This document shows, one piece after another, positions 55,475 to 63,683 of a stretch of DNA of 64,000 bases. Below the pieces are notes generated by a model, which ran no database searches, was not told where the DNA came from, and saw nothing but the letters and a program-made list of their open reading frames with translations. Origin of the DNA: Halomonas binhaiensis (GTDB lineage Bacteria > Pseudomonadota > Gammaproteobacteria > Pseudomonadales > Halomonadaceae); NCBI RefSeq assembly GCF_008329985.2, contig NZ_CP038437.2:248001-312000 (forward strand), given 5' to 3'. Made by a program: the position numbers and the translations under genes. The stretch's first letter is position 1. Every line of letters begins with the position of its first letter.

Positions 55475-56378
55475 GCAATCGTTGCTTAGGGTTCCTGCCA
55501 TGATCGTGCTGGCGCTGCTGGTGGCGCCTGCATCACTGTCGGTACAGGCGCAGGAAAGACTGGGTGAAGCACCGGCAGGGATGCAGATTCAGACCGAGAC
55601 GGCAGGGCAGGCGGAAGCCGAGGTGCCGGCACCGACACCTGAGATGGAGCGGCGCATGGAGCAGGTGCGGGAGAATCCTGAGGCGCTGCGTATGCGAATG
55701 CTTCTGGCACCGCAACAGGAAGCGACGCTGTCCAGCCGTATGGACGGCACTCTGGAGGAACTGCCGGTTGAACTCGGTGACAATGTCGCCGAGGGCGATA
55801 TGTTGGCACGCTTCGATTGCCGGGTTCAGCAGGCCAGGGTCAATGCGGCCAATACGGAAATCTCGGTGGCACGCTTGAACTATGATGCCAAGCGCAGCCT
55901 GCGCCGCCTGGACGCAGTGGGGGATCATGAGGTTGCCTTGGCTCAGGCAGAGGTGGAAAAGGCCCAGAGTGCGCTCAACCTGGCGGCCGTCGAACGTGAC
56001 CAGTGCACCCTCAAAGCTCCCTTCTCGGGACGCATCGCCAAGGTCCACGTCAAGCCGTATCAGACCATGGGGTCAGGGACTCCGGTTGTCGACCTGGTGG
56101 GGGATGGAGCGCTAAAGGTCAGGCTTAACGCCCCGTCGGTACTGTTGCCCAGGTTGCAGGTTGGCCAACCACTGGACATCGCGGTCAATGAAACCGAGCA
56201 GCACTATGGCGCGACACTGAGCGCTATCAGCGCGCGCATCGATGCGGTGGCGCAGACCGTGGCACTGGAAGCGACTCTCGATGCCTCGCACGAGGAACTG
56301 CGGCCGGGCATGACAGGCAGCGCTCAGGTGCGTTTCGAGACAGCGGCGCAGGCCCCCGCCGAACCGACACAAGAGTGA
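55452..56378 (+). CDS. Periplasmic adaptor (HlyD/AcrA-like membrane fusion protein)
   Basis: 308 residues. It starts inside the end of the TolC gene (23-base overlap; an ATG at 55464 is also possible) and has a signal peptide VPAMIVLALLVAPASLSVQA. The lipoyl half-domains are LSSRMDGTLEELPVELGDNVAEG near 96 and CTLKAPFSGRIAKVHVKPYQ near 180, with a short helical hairpin between, then beta-barrel parts. Short RND-type adaptors like this bridge inner-membrane pumps and TolC. No RND pump or ABC protein is nearby; its inner-membrane partner is probably the M50/HlyD protein two genes on. Confidence 0.9.
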   Translation: MGEAMLSEQSLLRVPAMIVLALLVAPASLSVQAQERLGEAPAGMQIQTETAGQAEAEVPAPTPEMERRMEQVRENPEALRMRMLLAPQQEATLSSRMDGTLEELPVELGDNVAEGDMLARFDCRVQQARVNAANTEISVARLNYDAKRSLRRLDAVGDHEVALAQAEVEKAQSALNLAAVERDQCTLKAPFSGRIAKVHVKPYQTMGSGTPVVDLVGDGALKVRLNAPSVLLPRLQVGQPLDIAVNETEQHYGATLSAISARIDAVAQTVALEATLDASHEELRPGMTGSAQVRFETAAQAPAEPTQE

Positions 56379-56382
56379 CGCC

Positions 56383-57729
56383 ATGAGTGCTCAGGAACAG
56401 CCGGTGCCTGCGTCTCTCACGGCGCTGGCGATGGCGTTGCGTGATCGTGCCATGGCGGCGGAGAACTTGGCGGCATTGATGTTTTCCATCGCCAACGATC
56501 CCTACCCGTTACTGCGTTTCCGTCAGGCTGTGGTGTTGGTGCCCAAGCCAGGAGGCGCCGAGGTGCCTTGTGTGTCAGGGCTGGCCACCCCCAAGGAACA
56601 GACTCCCTATCTTGGCTGGCTCAAGCGTGCCACACGCTGGCTGGATACCACCCTGGAGGACCCTGCACCACGTATCGTGTTGCGTGAAAGTGTCGAACCG
56701 CCACCCGAGATTGCCGAGGGCTGGGCACAGTGGTGGCCTGGTGTGCTGTGGTGCGTGCCGTTGCATGGGCGAGAAGGGGAGCGTCTGGCGATCGTGGTGT
56801 TCCTGCTCGACCAGGCTCCGCCCAAGGCGGTGAAAGAGCAGATGCCCGGGATTGCCAGTACCTGGGCCTATTGCTGGCAGGCCATGATGCCGAAGCGCAG
56901 GACGACCTGGCGCATACCCGCTGGGCGCCTGGCATGGCTGGTGATCATTGCCATCGCGGCGGCCATGTTCATTCCGGTACGCCAATCGGCCTTGGCTCCG
57001 GCCCAGATCATCTCCCGCGAGTCGATGGCCGTCACCAGTCCACTGGATGGCGTCGTGGCAGAAATGCTGGTACGGCCCAACCAGACTGTTGCCGCGGACA
57101 CGCCCCTGTTCCGGCTTGATACGACCAGTCTGGAAAGCCGTGCGGAGGTGCTGCGTCAGCAACTGGCGGTCGCGGAAGCGGAACTGGATGCCGCAGGCAG
57201 CCTGGCTTTCGACGACCCCGCCAGCCTGGCCGAGATCACTCGACTGCGAGGCCAGCGTGATCAACGCCGTGCGGAACTGAAAGGCGTGGAAACCGAACTG
57301 GAGAGAGCTCTGGTCCTTGCACCCAGTGCCGGGGTGGCTGTCTATCGCGACGAAGACGACTGGCAAGGGCGTCCTGTGACGACAGGGGAGCGGATCCTGC
57401 AACTGGCCGATCCCGAACAGCCGAAGATGGAAATCCAGCTTGCCGTGGCCGATGCCATTTCTCTGGAGCCAGGCGGTGAAGTGACGCTGTTTCTCACCGC
57501 CTATCCACTGACGCCGATCCATGGCCGCATTGAAGATACCAGCTACCAGGCCCTGCCTGACGATAATGGCATTGCGGCCTATCGCCTGGAGGCGAGCATC
57601 GAAGACCAGGCAGAGCATGCTCGCCTGGGATTGCATGGCACCGCCAAGGTCTATGGTGACGAGGTCAGTCTCGGCTATTACCTGATGCGCCGCCCGATTT
57701 CGGCATTGCGCGCCTGGACCGGATGGTGA
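56383..57729 (+). CDS. HlyD-like adaptor with large cytosolic N-domain
   Basis: 448 residues. Residues 1-180 have no signal peptide and look like a soluble GAF-type domain (LRFRQAVVLVPKPGG, GVLWCVPLHGREGERLAIVV); the GAF call is by pattern only. A membrane segment at ~188-205 (LAWLVIIAIAAAMFIPV) leads to a periplasmic HlyD part: SPLDGVVAEMLVRPNQTV lipoyl motif, a ~60-residue helical hairpin and a second lipoyl motif LAPSAGVAVYRDEDDW. It follows the first adaptor by four bases and precedes the M50 gene by seven. It could sense a cytosolic partner or the substrate before export. Confidence 0.88.
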   Translation: MSAQEQPVPASLTALAMALRDRAMAAENLAALMFSIANDPYPLLRFRQAVVLVPKPGGAEVPCVSGLATPKEQTPYLGWLKRATRWLDTTLEDPAPRIVLRESVEPPPEIAEGWAQWWPGVLWCVPLHGREGERLAIVVFLLDQAPPKAVKEQMPGIASTWAYCWQAMMPKRRTTWRIPAGRLAWLVIIAIAAAMFIPVRQSALAPAQIISRESMAVTSPLDGVVAEMLVRPNQTVAADTPLFRLDTTSLESRAEVLRQQLAVAEAELDAAGSLAFDDPASLAEITRLRGQRDQRRAELKGVETELERALVLAPSAGVAVYRDEDDWQGRPVTTGERILQLADPEQPKMEIQLAVADAISLEPGGEVTLFLTAYPLTPIHGRIEDTSYQALPDDNGIAAYRLEASIEDQAEHARLGLHGTAKVYGDEVSLGYYLMRRPISALRAWTGW

Positions 57730-57736
57730 TCCACGG

Positions 57737-59917
57737 ATGAGTGATGCAGGGATGAGTCGTACAGGGATAGGGATGGCTGCGCAAGTCGCGCTGGGGGATT
57801 CCGGGGTGGACCCTCGGGCCCAGTCTCCGGTAGCGCCGCTGCGTGATGATCTTCACCTGGTCGAAGTGGAGCGCGAACGCAGTGGCGAGCCGGCCTGGTC
57901 GATCGAAGACCCCGTGACCAACCGCTTCTATCGTATCGGCTGGCTCGAGTTCGAATGCCTGCTGCGCTGGGGGCAGACCCCAGAACGCATCTGTACCCAG
58001 GTGGCCGCCCAGACCGCCCTTGAACCTGATGTGGAGCAGGTGCTGGAACTGGTCGAGTTTCTCGATCGACATCAACTGCTGCGACCGGACCGTGAACGTA
58101 TCGGCCAATATGCCGCAGAAGCGGCCAAGACCACCCCTTGGCTAAATGTCTGGTGGTGGCTGCACCACTACCTGTTCTTCCGTATACCCCTGCTTCGCCC
58201 GCAACATGCACTGCAGAAGCTGGCTGACACCATCCCTTGGCTGTTTACGCGCGGTTGCGTGCTGGTGGTCCTGCTGCTGAGCCTGTGTGGTGTCCTGCTG
58301 GTCCTGCAACGTTGGGATCTGTTCACGCATTCGGTGGTGGAGCTGTTCTCGTTCTCCGGTCTGGTCAGCTTTGCCTGCGCGCTGGTGATCGCCAAGTCAC
58401 TGCATGAGCTGGGCCATGCCCTGGTGGCCACTCGGCAAGGGGTTCGGGTGGCCCATATGGGGGTGGCCTTCATCGTCTTGTGGCCGATGCTGTATACCGA
58501 TACCGGGGAGAGCTGGAAGTTGAAGGGGGCCCACCAGCGCTTGGCGATATCCTCTGCCGGTATCCTGACGGAGCTGGCCATTGCTGGCCTGGCCACTCTG
58601 GGCTGGGTCCTGACCGAACCCGGTGCACTCAACAGCGGCCTGCTGTATCTGGCGACGACCAGCTGGATGCTGTCACTGGCGCTGAATGCCAGCCCTTTCA
58701 TGCGTTTCGATGGTTACTTCATCCTGACCGACCTGCTCGATTTTCCCAACCTGCACGAGCGAGCGGGAGCCCAGGCCAGAACATGGTTGCGCCGCCGGTT
58801 GCTGGGGCTTGATCAGCCGTGGCCGGAACCGTTTCTGCCACGTCAGCGCCTGGCCCTGGTGGGCTTTGCCTTTGCCACCTGGCTGTATCGACTGGTGCTG
58901 TTCCTGGGGATTGCCCTGGTGGTGTATGCCTTGTTCTTCAAAGTGCTGGGGATTGTGCTGTTCATTGTCGAAATAGCCTGGTTCATCGTCATGCCGATTA
59001 CTCGTGAGCTTTCCCATTGGTGGTCCCATCGCAGCGAGGTACCCCGTCGTCATCGCCGGGTCTGGTGGTGGCTATTGCTCATTCTTGTCGGGGTGCTGAG
59101 CATCCCGTGGCAGACCAGTGTCAGTGGACCTGGGGTATTGCGTTCGCAGCATGCGATCACTGTCTACGCTCCTTTCCCGGCACTGCTGGAAGCACGCCGT
59201 GCCGATGGCGACGTGGACTCCGGCAGTACAGTGGTCACGCTTTCCAACCCTGATGTCGGTCTTGACCTGCAGGCTCAGCAGGCGCAACTGGCCAATCTCG
59301 ATGCCGTGCTGGCGGGATTGCTTGCCAACCCCCAGGGGCTGCAGCAGGACAGTGCCGCCCGGGCTCAGCGACTTCTCAACCTGAGCAACATCGAGGCCAC
59401 CCAGCGGGAAATCACCCGGATGTCACTCAACTCACCCTTTGCCGGGCGCTGGCAGCAAGTGAATCCAGAACTTGAAGCGGGGCAGTGGGTCAGTCCCCGC
59501 GATCCACTAGGGGTGTTGATCGACCCTGAGCACTGGATGGTCGATGCCTATGTCAATCAGGACGAAGTTCACCGCCTGACGCGAGGCAGCCGCGTATCGT
59601 TCTTTGTCGAGGGGCGTATGGCACCACTTGAGGGCGAATTGGTCGATATAGCCCCGACGCGTACCCAGTATCTTGAATATCCTGTTCTGGCTGAGCAGCA
59701 TGGTGGCTCTCTGACCATACAGCAAGACGCTGGTCGTGATACTGGCCGTCTGCACCTCGAGCGTCCATTGTTCATGGTAAGAGCGCGCCTTGATGCCCCC
59801 TGGCCAGAGGCGCGTGAAGCGCGAGGCAGCCTGCACATCGACGCAGAGCGCGAGAGCCTTGTCATGCAATTCGTCAACTGGGTGGCGGCCATTGCGATTC
59901 GTGAAAGCGGGTTCTGA
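57737..59917 (+). CDS. M50-family membrane metalloprotease fused to a HlyD-like domain
   Basis: 726 residues. An N-terminal soluble region (about 40-120, YRIGWLEFECLLRWGQTPE) resembles PqqD-like winged helices. A polytopic membrane part follows with the zinc motif HELGH at 223-227 and the second site-2-protease motif NASPFMRFDGYF at 317-328, both intact. More membrane segments extend to ~455, then a periplasmic HlyD part with PFPALLEARRADGDVDSG, a short hairpin and SPFAGRWQQVNPELEAG. The family is listed as putative peptide zinc metalloproteases (YydH-like). It probably cuts or handles the giant protein during export and contacts the TolC-like channel through its HlyD part. Confidence 0.9.
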   Translation: MSDAGMSRTGIGMAAQVALGDSGVDPRAQSPVAPLRDDLHLVEVERERSGEPAWSIEDPVTNRFYRIGWLEFECLLRWGQTPERICTQVAAQTALEPDVEQVLELVEFLDRHQLLRPDRERIGQYAAEAAKTTPWLNVWWWLHHYLFFRIPLLRPQHALQKLADTIPWLFTRGCVLVVLLLSLCGVLLVLQRWDLFTHSVVELFSFSGLVSFACALVIAKSLHELGHALVATRQGVRVAHMGVAFIVLWPMLYTDTGESWKLKGAHQRLAISSAGILTELAIAGLATLGWVLTEPGALNSGLLYLATTSWMLSLALNASPFMRFDGYFILTDLLDFPNLHERAGAQARTWLRRRLLGLDQPWPEPFLPRQRLALVGFAFATWLYRLVLFLGIALVVYALFFKVLGIVLFIVEIAWFIVMPITRELSHWWSHRSEVPRRHRRVWWWLLLILVGVLSIPWQTSVSGPGVLRSQHAITVYAPFPALLEARRADGDVDSGSTVVTLSNPDVGLDLQAQQAQLANLDAVLAGLLANPQGLQQDSAARAQRLLNLSNIEATQREITRMSLNSPFAGRWQQVNPELEAGQWVSPRDPLGVLIDPEHWMVDAYVNQDEVHRLTRGSRVSFFVEGRMAPLEGELVDIAPTRTQYLEYPVLAEQHGGSLTIQQDAGRDTGRLHLERPLFMVRARLDAPWPEAREARGSLHIDAERESLVMQFVNWVAAIAIRESGF

Positions 59918-59926
59918 GGGAGCGCG

Positions 59927-60037
59927 GCATAAATGTCTGCACGGCTCAATCACTGGGCTATATCCGCCATCCATGGCGGCTACCCTTCAGGCCTTTCGCA
60001 GGATGTTCCCATTCGCTCCCGGTGAATGGGTGCGCGG
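59927..60037. repeat. Dispersed ~110-bp repeat, copy B
   Basis: Second copy of the element at 17930-18040, starting ten bases after the M50 gene stop. Shared blocks: GCATAAATG, AATCACT, the CCGCCAT/ATGGCGG hairpin (59964-59979), GATGTTCC, ATTCGCT and GTGCGCGG. It runs into the start of the following lipoprotein gene and encodes its first residues. Confidence 0.7.
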
Positions 60038-61601
60038 TGCTGGTGCCGTCTTGTTGCTGGTCCTGCTGCTGAATGGTTGTGCGAGTGTCGCCGATTGGCG
60101 TACGACGTCGAGTGCAGCGGAAATAAGTCAGCCGAGTGCAAGGGACATGAGCTGCCTGAACACGCTTGCCGTCTTCGACGAAACCGTGGCGGCAGCCGGT
60201 GTCGCGGATGCTGGCTATGCGCGTATTGCTGGTTTTCCCTATCTACGCAGTGATCGTCTGCTGGCGAGCTTCAATCATCAGTTACATGATGATCCGTCAG
60301 ATCCCCGTTATAGCGACTGGCTGACGCGCATGCGCGCCCTGGATGCCGAGGCACGGCGCATCGAGGCGGCCAACCTTCCACCTGCACAGCGCCAACGGCT
60401 GGGGCAGGAGCTGGTTACCCGGAACCCAGTGGCCACCGCCAATGCCTGTGCGGATACGTTGCTGGCGGAGGAGTTGCTGGGAGCGGAAGATCACGTGGCC
60501 AGGGCAGCATTGCAAGAGGCTGTCGAGGTGCCCGACAGTTATCTCACCGCATGGCGGGTGATGGGGCTCTATCCACTGACCAGCCTGGGCCTCGCCGCGG
60601 GGTATGAAGGCTGGAAGCGTGGCTATCTCGACGCCTTCCGCCAGGATGTCCAGGGACTGCCGGCTGCAGCGCTATCCTCTGACGCCATGACCTATTATGT
60701 CCCCGCCGTCGTGGGTGACTCTCTGGATGCGGCCGATGAGTGGCTGCGCAGTGCTCCGCGCAGTCCCCTAGGGCTGCTGGATATCGATGACCAAGCCTTG
60801 CTACGTCTGGCGGCCTATCATGCGCCGGTATTCTCCGTTGGTGTCCGTAATCATGATGATGCTCTTGGTGCGCCGTATTGGCGGCAAGGTCCCAAGGGGC
60901 CACTGCCAGCGGTGGATACCAACCATCCCATGGCCGATGTGCGCCTGGCCCATACCCGTTATCAGGGACAGATATTGCCGCAGCTGGTCTATACCGTGTG
61001 GTTTCCGGCACGTACCCGCAGTGACGCCATGGATATCCTTGGCGGGCGACTGGATGGGCTGGTCTGGCGAGTGACGCTGGGGCCGAATGGCAGGCCGCTG
61101 ATCTATGACAGCATGCATCCCTGTGGTTGTTACCACTTGTTCTTCCCCGTGCCGCCATTGCAGCGAGTCGAGGTGGCGGCGGACAACGATCCACGTGAAG
61201 CGCCGTTGACCCCCATTTCGGCCCCACCACTGGAAGATGGGCAGCGCATGGGCCTGCGCTTGGCACCGACCAGTCACTTCCTCGAAGGACTTGCCGTAAG
61301 TGAAAGCATTCCCAGCGGGGCCATCCCCTACACCTTGCGCCTGGTAAGTGAGCCGCCGAAGTACGGGCGGCGTTCGCTGGCATTACCCGATGGTGGTCGC
61401 CGCAGCCTGTTCAACAGCCAGGGGCTGGTGGAGACGACCGAGCGTCTCGAACGCTTCATTCTGTGGCCATCGGGGATTCGCAGCCCGGGAGCCATGCGCC
61501 AGTGGGGCAACCATGCCACGGTATTCGTGGGCCGGCGTCATTTCGACGATCCCTTCCTTTTCGAAGAGGGGTTTTCTGTGTCGAAGGAGGCATCCAACTG
61601 A
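60003..61601 (+). CDS. Large lipoprotein of unknown function in the export locus
   Basis: 532 residues from the ATG at 60003; ATG 59973 and GTG 60030 are alternatives, all within repeat copy B and none with a strong ribosome site. A lipobox LLLNGC follows a hydrophobic run, so the mature protein is lipidated. No family recognised. The protein is soluble-looking, ~60 percent helical by eye in its first half, with an unusual cluster YDSMHPCGCYHLFF around residue 375 that could bind a metal, and a conserved-looking IPYTLRLVSEPPKYGRRSL near 440. It is the last gene of the locus, 85 bases after the M50 gene, and may fold, anchor or process the giant protein at the outer membrane. Confidence 0.75.
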   Translation: MFPFAPGEWVRGAGAVLLLVLLLNGCASVADWRTTSSAAEISQPSARDMSCLNTLAVFDETVAAAGVADAGYARIAGFPYLRSDRLLASFNHQLHDDPSDPRYSDWLTRMRALDAEARRIEAANLPPAQRQRLGQELVTRNPVATANACADTLLAEELLGAEDHVARAALQEAVEVPDSYLTAWRVMGLYPLTSLGLAAGYEGWKRGYLDAFRQDVQGLPAAALSSDAMTYYVPAVVGDSLDAADEWLRSAPRSPLGLLDIDDQALLRLAAYHAPVFSVGVRNHDDALGAPYWRQGPKGPLPAVDTNHPMADVRLAHTRYQGQILPQLVYTVWFPARTRSDAMDILGGRLDGLVWRVTLGPNGRPLIYDSMHPCGCYHLFFPVPPLQRVEVAADNDPREAPLTPISAPPLEDGQRMGLRLAPTSHFLEGLAVSESIPSGAIPYTLRLVSEPPKYGRRSLALPDGGRRSLFNSQGLVETTERLERFILWPSGIRSPGAMRQWGNHATVFVGRRHFDDPFLFEEGFSVSKEASN

Positions 61602-61791
61602 CACGACGTTCATGCTGATGTCGGTCTTATGTACAACCCCATGAAGCAAGACCTGCGGCTGGTTCTGGTTGTTTAATATTGCCAAGGGTGCCCTCGAGTC
61701 CTGATCATTGCTTGCCGACTTTTTGTGCAAAGCATAGGGTGGCGTGATGTCTCGCCACAGAGACGATATCGTGACAGGCGAGTAGAGAAAC

Positions 61792-62694
61792 ATGTTCGAC
61801 TTCAAGGAAATCGAGGCATTCGTGTGGATTGTCAGGCTCGGCTCCTTTCGCCTTGCCGCCCAGCATCTTCACTTGACTCAACCATCGGTCTCAGATCGCA
61901 TCAATCGTCTCGAGTCATCTCTCGGCGAGACTCTGCTGGAACGTTCACGACGCCCGGTCAAGCCCACCGCCAAGGGTCGCCAGTTTCTCAGGCATGCAGA
62001 AGCCATGCTGGATGCCCGCCAGAATGCGCTGTCGATGATGAACCTCGATACCCCCTTTCAGGGCACTCTGAGACTGGGCGTGGTGGAGTCCATCGCACAT
62101 AGCTGGCTGCCGGGCTTCCTGGCGGAACTGGCGACAAGATTTCCCGATCTGACACTGGAGCTGCAGGTCGACAGCTCACCAGGTCTGGCTGCGATGATGC
62201 GTGCCGGCAGTATCGATCTGGCCTTTCTGATGGGGCCGGTCGATGCCGAGAACGTACTCAACCGCTACCTGTGCCAGTATCGTATGGGCCTGGTCGCAAG
62301 TCCCGACCTCAACTTCACCAGCAGTGATTTCTCTCTCCATCGCCTCGGCCATATTCCTTTGATCTCCTTTGCTCGCGACAGCCGCCCTTATCGCGAGCTT
62401 GGTTCCCTGCTGCATCAGCAGGGACTGGACGACGTCAAGCTGCACTGCTCGAGTTCTCTATGGACCATCGTTCGCATGACGCTGGATGGTCTGGGCATTG
62501 GTGCCATTCCACCGCGTATCGTGGCAGCCGAGTTAGCGCGAGGAGACCTGATCAGCCTGCCTTGTCAGCTCCCGGCACTGATGTTCACTGCCTCCTGGCC
62601 CAACCATCTCGATGCCATCCTTGCCGAGGGTATCAGTGGTCTGGCCATCGAAATCGCCAGCCAGGACCAACATCAACATGCCAGCATGGCCTGA
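61792..62694 (+). CDS. LysR-type transcriptional regulator
   Basis: 300 residues. The helix-turn-helix lies at ~1-60 (FDFKEIEAFVWIVRLGSFRL, AAQHLHLTQPSVSDRINRLE) and the effector domain from ~90 (GTLRLGVVESIAHSWLPGFL). It is read in the same direction as the D-glutamate cyclase-family gene and the TRAP gene that follow, and most likely controls them in response to the transported acid. The ligand is unknown. Confidence 0.94.
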   Translation: MFDFKEIEAFVWIVRLGSFRLAAQHLHLTQPSVSDRINRLESSLGETLLERSRRPVKPTAKGRQFLRHAEAMLDARQNALSMMNLDTPFQGTLRLGVVESIAHSWLPGFLAELATRFPDLTLELQVDSSPGLAAMMRAGSIDLAFLMGPVDAENVLNRYLCQYRMGLVASPDLNFTSSDFSLHRLGHIPLISFARDSRPYRELGSLLHQQGLDDVKLHCSSSLWTIVRMTLDGLGIGAIPPRIVAAELARGDLISLPCQLPALMFTASWPNHLDAILAEGISGLAIEIASQDQHQHASMA

Positions 62695-62817
62695 GCCTGA
62701 AATCTGGCTGTATGAAAGGTTTTTCCGATCATTTGGCATCATAAAAATCGATTGGATTTATCTGTCTGGCCTTTTTATCTTGTCCATATACTGACAAGAA
62801 CGACTAGGCAGGCTGTA

Positions 62818-63618
62818 ATGGCTGAACTGGCACTAAACGCAACCTCAACTCCTCAACAGGCTCGGCGTCTCATTCGGGATGGTCACTGGCAACAGCACAC
62901 CAGTGGCCTGGCCGCAGGGCATGCCCAGGCCAACCTGGTGATTCTTCCCGAGGCGCAGGCCGATGATTTTCTGCGCTTCTGCCAGGCCAATCCCAAACCG
63001 TGTCCGGTACTTGATGTAACGGCCCCTGGAGATCCCTACCCGCGGAGCCTGGGAGACGATATCGACCTGCGCTACGACCTCCCCACCTATCGCGTCTACC
63101 GTGACGGAAAACTGAGCGAGGAACGCCATGACATCACTGACCTGTGGCGTGATGATTTCGTTGCTTTTTCCATCGGCTGCTCGTTTTCCTTCGAGGAAGC
63201 TCTGATTGCTGAAGGGCTTGAGGTGCGGCATATCAGTGAACGGCGCAATGTGCCCATGTATCGCACCAATATTCCGCTCATCGGCAGCCGCTTGTTCGGT
63301 GGTGAAATGGTGGTATCGATGCGCCCGTTCACCGCGGCCCAGGCGATTCGAGCCATCCAGATCACCAGTGACATGCCGCGTGTGCACGGTGCTCCCATCC
63401 ATCTCGGCGACCCGGCCCAGATCGGTATCAGCGACCTTCAGCAGCCGGATTTCGGAGATTCGCCGGTCATTCATCAAGGGGAAATTCCGGTCTTCTGGGC
63501 CTGTGGTGTGACACCGCAGCTGGCGCTGGAAAATGCTGCTCTACCGCTAGTGATCACCCACAGTCCAGGTCACATGCTGATCACTGATATTCCCAATCAT
63601 CGCTTCAAGTTCGGGTGA
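62818..63618 (+). CDS. D-glutamate cyclase-family protein (DUF1445, putative hydro-lyase)
   Basis: 266 residues from the ATG at 62818 ([20 protein letters not shown]); a longer frame from 62752 adds a doubtful hydrophobic leader. Family blocks are [82 protein letters not shown] and [13 protein letters not shown]. Some relatives form 5-oxo-D-proline from D-glutamate; many are simply called putative hydro-lyases. Linked to a TRAP transporter, it probably acts on the imported compound. Cytoplasmic. Confidence 0.92.
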   Translation: MAELALNATSTPQQARRLIRDGHWQQHTSGLAAGHAQANLVILPEAQADDFLRFCQANPKPCPVLDVTAPGDPYPRSLGDDIDLRYDLPTYRVYRDGKLSEERHDITDLWRDDFVAFSIGCSFSFEEALIAEGLEVRHISERRNVPMYRTNIPLIGSRLFGGEMVVSMRPFTAAQAIRAIQITSDMPRVHGAPIHLGDPAQIGISDLQQPDFGDSPVIHQGEIPVFWACGVTPQLALENAALPLVITHSPGHMLITDIPNHRFKFG

Positions 63619-63683
63619 CCTGCGGGCAACCCTCTGTGGCCATCCGTGAATGCGACCTTCACCAACAACAAGAGCAACGCATC

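Noticed and set aside
59790..60002. Longer N-terminus for the unknown lipoprotein
   Set aside because: It would overlap the M50 gene by 128 bases and place a long charged leader before the lipobox.
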